Assembly: GCA_938016505.1 (NCBI GenBank)
Contig: CALLWN010000117.1
Span: 1-17,654, forward strand
Direction: 5' to 3'
Source of the DNA: an uncultured Sphingomonadaceae bacterium
GTDB lineage: Bacteria > Pseudomonadota > Alphaproteobacteria > Sphingomonadales > Sphingomonadaceae
Length of the DNA stretch: 17,654 nt
Shown: positions 15,158 through 17,654 of the stretch, piece by piece
Numbering within the stretch: position 1 is the first letter of the stretch
Layout: the number at the start of each line of letters is the position of its first letter
Program-made: the position numbers and the translations under genes
The notes under the pieces: model-generated
Databases searched by the model: none
What the model was told of the DNA's origin: nothing
What the model saw: only the letters and a program-made list of their open reading frames with translations

Positions 15158-15205
15158 GGTCTCCTCCCCCCTTAATGGCCTCTGAAGGGCCAACAGGTGG
15201 TGCCC

Positions 15206-15233
15206 ATTGTGGAGATTCTGCAGCCCGCGTCAA
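15206..15233 (-). promoter_or_regulatory. Candidate sigma-70 promoter of the catabolic operon
   Basis: On the minus strand TTGACG (15233-15228) is followed after 16 bases by CACAAT (15211-15206). These match five and four of six positions of the TTGACA and TATAAT consensus. It would start the message about 40 bases before the binding-protein ATG. It is a pattern match only. Confidence 0.4.
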
Positions 15234-15247
15234 CGCTAGATTATGAT

Positions 15248-15263
15248 TGAAATGATCATTTCA
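15248..15263. promoter_or_regulatory. Perfect 16-bp palindrome, candidate LacI-family operator
   Basis: TGAAATGATCATTTCA reads the same on both strands. It lies between the divergent genes, 14 bases upstream of the minus-strand -35 candidate, and overlaps a possible plus-strand -35. The adjacent LacI-type regulator is the natural candidate to bind it. Confidence 0.5.
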
Positions 15264-15339
15264 GAGATGCGAAGGTCATCATGCAATGCTGCAAAAAGAA
15301 TCATAGACCATCAACTGCCGGTGCGGGAGGGCGCTTTCC

Positions 15340-16167
15340 ATGACCTTGAAAGCAACGATAAATCAGATCACTGTCAATAGCTTGTCACTTCCTGAGGCAG
15401 CAGCGGCGATCGCTGCGGCGGGCTTCGGAGGCATCACCGTCTGGCGGGACAAGGTCGAGGCGATCAGCGTCCGCGCCGCAAAAGACATCATTTCCGATCA
15501 TGGCCTCGCTGTGACGGGCTTCTGCATCGCCGGGCTCTTCACCCGGGACGGCCGCGCCGGCGTTCAGGCGCGGATCGACGACTCCCGCCGCAGCATCGAT
15601 ATCGCCGCCGAGCTCGGCGCGCGCTCGATCGTCACGGTCGTCGGAGGCCTCCTGCCCGAAACGAAGTCGCTTGACGAGGCACGCGAGGTCGCCTTCGAGG
15701 CGCTGGCGCGCACGCTCGAGCATGCCCGCGCGGCCGGTGTGCTGATGGCGCTCGAGGCGCTGCATCCGATGTATGCGCCCGACTGGTCGGTGGTGAACAC
15801 GCTCGCGATGGCCAACGACTGGTGCGACCGGCTCGGCCCCGGCATGAGCATGGTCGTGGACTGCTACCACGTCTGGTGGGATCCCGCCGCTCCGGCGGAA
15901 GTGGCGCGCGCGGGCCGCGCGGGCCGGCTCAGCGATTTCCACATCGGCGACTGGCTGCTCGAGACCAAGAGCCTCCTGCTCGACCGCGGCATTCCCGGTG
16001 AGGGCGTGATCGACCTGCGCGCCTGGCGCGACGGCATGACGGCTGCCGGCTTCACCGGATGGGCGGAGGTCGAGCTCTTCTCCGAGCGGATCTGGGCGAT
16101 GCCCCCGGCCGAGGCGCTTGCGTCGATCCGCGTCGCATGCGATCGGCTGCTTTCCGAGGCGGAATGA
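15340..16167 (+). CDS. Sugar phosphate isomerase/epimerase-like TIM-barrel protein (second copy type)
   Basis: This 275-residue cytoplasmic protein has a xylose-isomerase-like barrel. The probable metal ligands are E139 (MALEALHPMYAPD), D174 (MVVDCYHVWW), H201 (SDFHIGDW) and E245 (EVELFS). The spacing fits the hydroxypyruvate isomerase, IolE and ketose epimerase families, but no substrate can be assigned. It is not close in sequence to the minus-strand TIM-barrel protein. The ATG at 15340 follows GGGAGG. It is the first plus-strand gene of the divergent region, with the regulator gene beginning 27 bases after its stop, so the two are probably co-transcribed and under the same control as the operon. 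Confidence 0.83.
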   Translation: MTLKATINQITVNSLSLPEAAAAIAAAGFGGITVWRDKVEAISVRAAKDIISDHGLAVTGFCIAGLFTRDGRAGVQARIDDSRRSIDIAAELGARSIVTVVGGLLPETKSLDEAREVAFEALARTLEHARAAGVLMALEALHPMYAPDWSVVNTLAMANDWCDRLGPGMSMVVDCYHVWWDPAAPAEVARAGRAGRLSDFHIGDWLLETKSLLLDRGIPGEGVIDLRAWRDGMTAAGFTGWAEVELFSERIWAMPPAEALASIRVACDRLLSEAE

Positions 16168-16194
16168 GGGGATCGGCGCGCGGCTGGCGTCTTG

Positions 16195-17202
16195 ATGAAG
16201 GTCACACTGCAGGACATCGCCCAGGTGGCCGGGGTCTCCCAGGCCACCGTTGACCGCGTCGTCAACAGCCGGCCCGGCGTCCGGGCCGAGACGCGCGCGC
16301 ATGTCCTGTCGGTGGCGCGCGAGCTCGGCTACCGGCTGCGCGGCGCGTCGGGCCAGACGGCGCGGCTGCGCTTCCTGTTGCCTTACGGGACCAACGTCTT
16401 CATCCGCCAGCTCGGCAGCGAGATCGAGGCGCAGGCGGGCGACTTTCCCGGCGTTTCCGTCACGGTCGAGGCGGTGGAGGGTTTCGATCCCCCGCTCCTG
16501 GCCGAGCGGCTGGCCGCACTGCGGGGTCAGGCCGAGGGTCTCGGGATCATCGCGCTCGACCATCCCCTTGTGCGCGAGGCGCTGCGCGGCCTCGCCGCCG
16601 CGGGCACGAGGATCGTCACCCTCGTCTCCGACATCCAGAGCATCCCGCGCGTGGCCTATGTCGGCGTGGACAACCGCCAGGCCGGGCGGCTTGCGGGCTA
16701 TGTGATCGGCCGGCTGCTCGGGTCGCAGCGGCGCGGCAAGGTGGCGCTGTTTGCCGGATCGCTCTCCTACCGCGGACATCAGGAGCGCGAGATGGGCTTC
16801 CGCCAGATCCTTTACGAGGAGTTTCCGCTGCTCGAGATCGTGGAGTTGCGCGAGATCCTCGACGACCGCGCCAAGGCGCGGGCCGAGGCGCTCGCGCTGC
16901 TCGAGCGGCGCCCCGAGCTCGCCGCGATCTACAACGTCGGCGCGGGCACGGCCGGGATCGGCGCCGCGCTCAAGGAGTCCGGACGGGCGGGGCGGATCGT
17001 CTTCGTCGGGCATGAGGCGACGGCAGACAACAAGGCGCTCCTGCTCGACGGCACGCTCGATGCGGTGATCGACCAGAACCCCCGCCACGAGGCGCGCGAG
17101 GCGCTCGCCGCGCTCGCGGCGGCGGTGCGCGGCGAGCCCTGCACGCCCGTGCCACCGCGGCTCAACGTCATCTTCCGCGAGAACCTGCCCGAGGATCTCT
17201 GA
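16195..17202 (+). CDS. LacI-family transcriptional regulator
   Basis: This 335-residue protein has an N-terminal helix-turn-helix (TLQDIAQVAGVSQATVDRVV, about 4-23) followed by a Peripla_BP-type ligand domain (RLRFLLPYGTNVFIRQ onward, VAYVGVDNRQAGRLAG, and YNVGAGTAGIGAALKESG). The ATVDRVVN helix occurs in LacI regulators that sense sugars carried by CUT2-type systems. The usual hinge helix pattern (N..AR.L after LGY) is weak here, reading LGYRLRGASGQTARL. It probably represses the divergent catabolic operon and its own transcription unit until a sugar-like inducer is present. I chose the ATG at 16195 over the adjacent TTG. The ribosome binding site is weak. Confidence 0.88.
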   Translation: MKVTLQDIAQVAGVSQATVDRVVNSRPGVRAETRAHVLSVARELGYRLRGASGQTARLRFLLPYGTNVFIRQLGSEIEAQAGDFPGVSVTVEAVEGFDPPLLAERLAALRGQAEGLGIIALDHPLVREALRGLAAAGTRIVTLVSDIQSIPRVAYVGVDNRQAGRLAGYVIGRLLGSQRRGKVALFAGSLSYRGHQEREMGFRQILYEEFPLLEIVELREILDDRAKARAEALALLERRPELAAIYNVGAGTAGIGAALKESGRAGRIVFVGHEATADNKALLLDGTLDAVIDQNPRHEAREALAALAAAVRGEPCTPVPPRLNVIFRENLPEDL

Positions 17203-17215
17203 GCCCGGACTCGCC

Positions 17216-17242
17216 GCCCCGCCCGCGGCTGGTGGCGGGGGC
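17216..17242. terminator. Candidate bidirectional hairpin between convergent genes
   Basis: GCCCCGCC (17216-17223) pairs with GGCGGGGGC (17234-17242) with one bulged G. It fills the short gap between the stops of the regulator and the enolase-family gene. There is no T-run on either side, so terminator activity is uncertain. Confidence 0.4.
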
Positions 17243-17243
17243 G

Positions 17244-17654
17244 TCAGCACCGGAAGGCCTCGAGCGCCTGCCAGTCGAGCGCAAAGCCGAGGCCCGGCGC
17301 CGGGGAGGGCAGGATCTCGCCCCGCTCGATCCGAAGCTCGCTGCGGATGAAGCGGTCGATCTGGTAGAGCTCGCCCCGCGGGGGGAAGAGCTCCACCGCC
17401 ATCACCGCGGGGAAGGCCGCGCCGAGATGGACGTTGATCTCGTGATAGATATGCGGCGAGACCGGCAGCCCATGCGCCTCGGCAAGCGCGATGATGCGCA
17501 GCGCCGCGGTGATCCCGCCCGCCACCGGCGTGTCGAGGCGGACGACATCCACACTCTCCGAGGCCATGAGATCGCGGAAGAAGGCAAGGCCCCCCTGCTC
17601 GTCGCCGACCCCAATGCGGATCGGCGACTGCGCGCGGAAGGCGCGGATCTGCGC
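17244..17654 (-). CDS. Enolase-superfamily protein, mandelate racemase subgroup, C-terminal part
   Basis: The frame is open from the window edge and gives 136 C-terminal residues, ending in TGA at 17244-17246. Visible motifs of the enolase superfamily barrel are GVGDEQGG (the third metal-binding Glu), VVRLDTPVAGGIT (the Asp of the His-Asp dyad) and PHIYHEINVHLGAAFP (the catalytic His region). These place it in the mandelate-racemase subgroup, whose members remove a proton next to a carboxylate and often dehydrate sugar acids. The N-terminal capping domain that sets substrate is not in the window. It converges on the regulator gene and may be a later enzyme of the same pathway. Confidence 0.8.
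   Translation of the reverse strand, partial: AQIRAFRAQSPIRIGVGDEQGGLAFFRDLMASESVDVVRLDTPVAGGITAALRIIALAEAHGLPVSPHIYHEINVHLGAAFPAVMAVELFPPRGELYQIDRFIRSELRIERGEILPSPAPGLGFALDWQALEAFRC

Larger units (their letters stand above)
15158..15339. promoter_or_regulatory. Divergent intergenic control region
   Basis: This gap of about 180 bases is markedly more AT-rich than the rest of the window and separates the minus-strand operon from the plus-strand isomerase-regulator pair. It holds a perfect palindrome and a minus-strand promoter candidate. I see no equally good plus-strand promoter, although TTGAAA at 15247-15252 could be its -35 element. Confidence 0.6.

Noticed and set aside
13733..15175. A 480-codon plus-strand frame opposite the CUT1 binding protein
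   Set aside because: Antisense to a gene with a Tat signal and SBP features; no family pattern.
15385..17250. A 621-codon minus-strand frame opposite the second TIM-barrel and LacI genes
   Set aside because: Both plus-strand genes have clear family signatures; the opposite frame is compositional.
1..17654. CRISPR arrays, tRNA or rRNA genes, integrase or attachment sites
   Set aside because: No regularly spaced repeats, cloverleaf-like sequence or rRNA-like stretch was seen on either strand; the only mobile-element trace is the short IS256 relic.

Overview
The window is a strongly GC-rich stretch from an alphaproteobacterium, probably Rhodobacterales or Rhizobiales. This rests on codon bias, start/stop overlaps, a MocE-type ferredoxin beside a MocD-type desaturase, and an importer layout common in those groups. 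It is an accessory catabolic locus. I ran no database search; family calls come from reading motifs.

Left edge (1-1258): the C-terminus of a DabA-type inorganic-carbon transporter subunit, a translationally coupled but frameshifted DUF6671 gene, and on the opposite strand a short remnant of an IS256-family transposase. This is a decayed junction.

Main block (15157 down to 1259, all minus strand): a tightly packed probable operon of 13 recognisable genes and one possible 20-codon ORF. In transcription order it encodes: a Tat-exported solute-binding protein; two MalG/MalF-type permeases and two different MalK-type ATPases (CUT1-like importer); a Gfo/Idh/MocA dehydrogenase; a xylose-isomerase-like TIM-barrel protein; a second importer of CUT2/FrcBCA type (binding protein, permease, single-domain ATPase); a DUF4432 sugar-epimerase-like protein; a histidine-box oxygenase of the MocD type; a MocE-type Rieske ferredoxin; and a PanB-like protein that lacks key PanB residues. 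The set of dehydrogenase, periplasmic binding protein, TIM-barrel protein, MocD and MocE parallels the rhizobial rhizopine (O-methyl-inosamine) genes. I infer import and oxidative O-demethylation of an O-methylated polyol or sugar, followed by oxidation, isomerisation or dehydration. The substrate is not known.

Right part (15158-17654): an AT-richer divergent control region with a perfect 16-bp palindrome, then on the plus strand a second TIM-barrel isomerase-like gene and a LacI-family regulator. Convergent to these is the 3' end of an enolase-superfamily (mandelate-racemase subgroup) gene.

The most notable points are: the two CUT1 ATPases carry complementary defects (Walker B Glu to Asp in one, a broken LSGGQ signature in the other) that would place one degenerate and one intact ATP site in the heterodimer; the altered PanB-like enzyme lies next to a probable formaldehyde-releasing demethylase; and there is a tandem 30-bp duplication of a translation start region.
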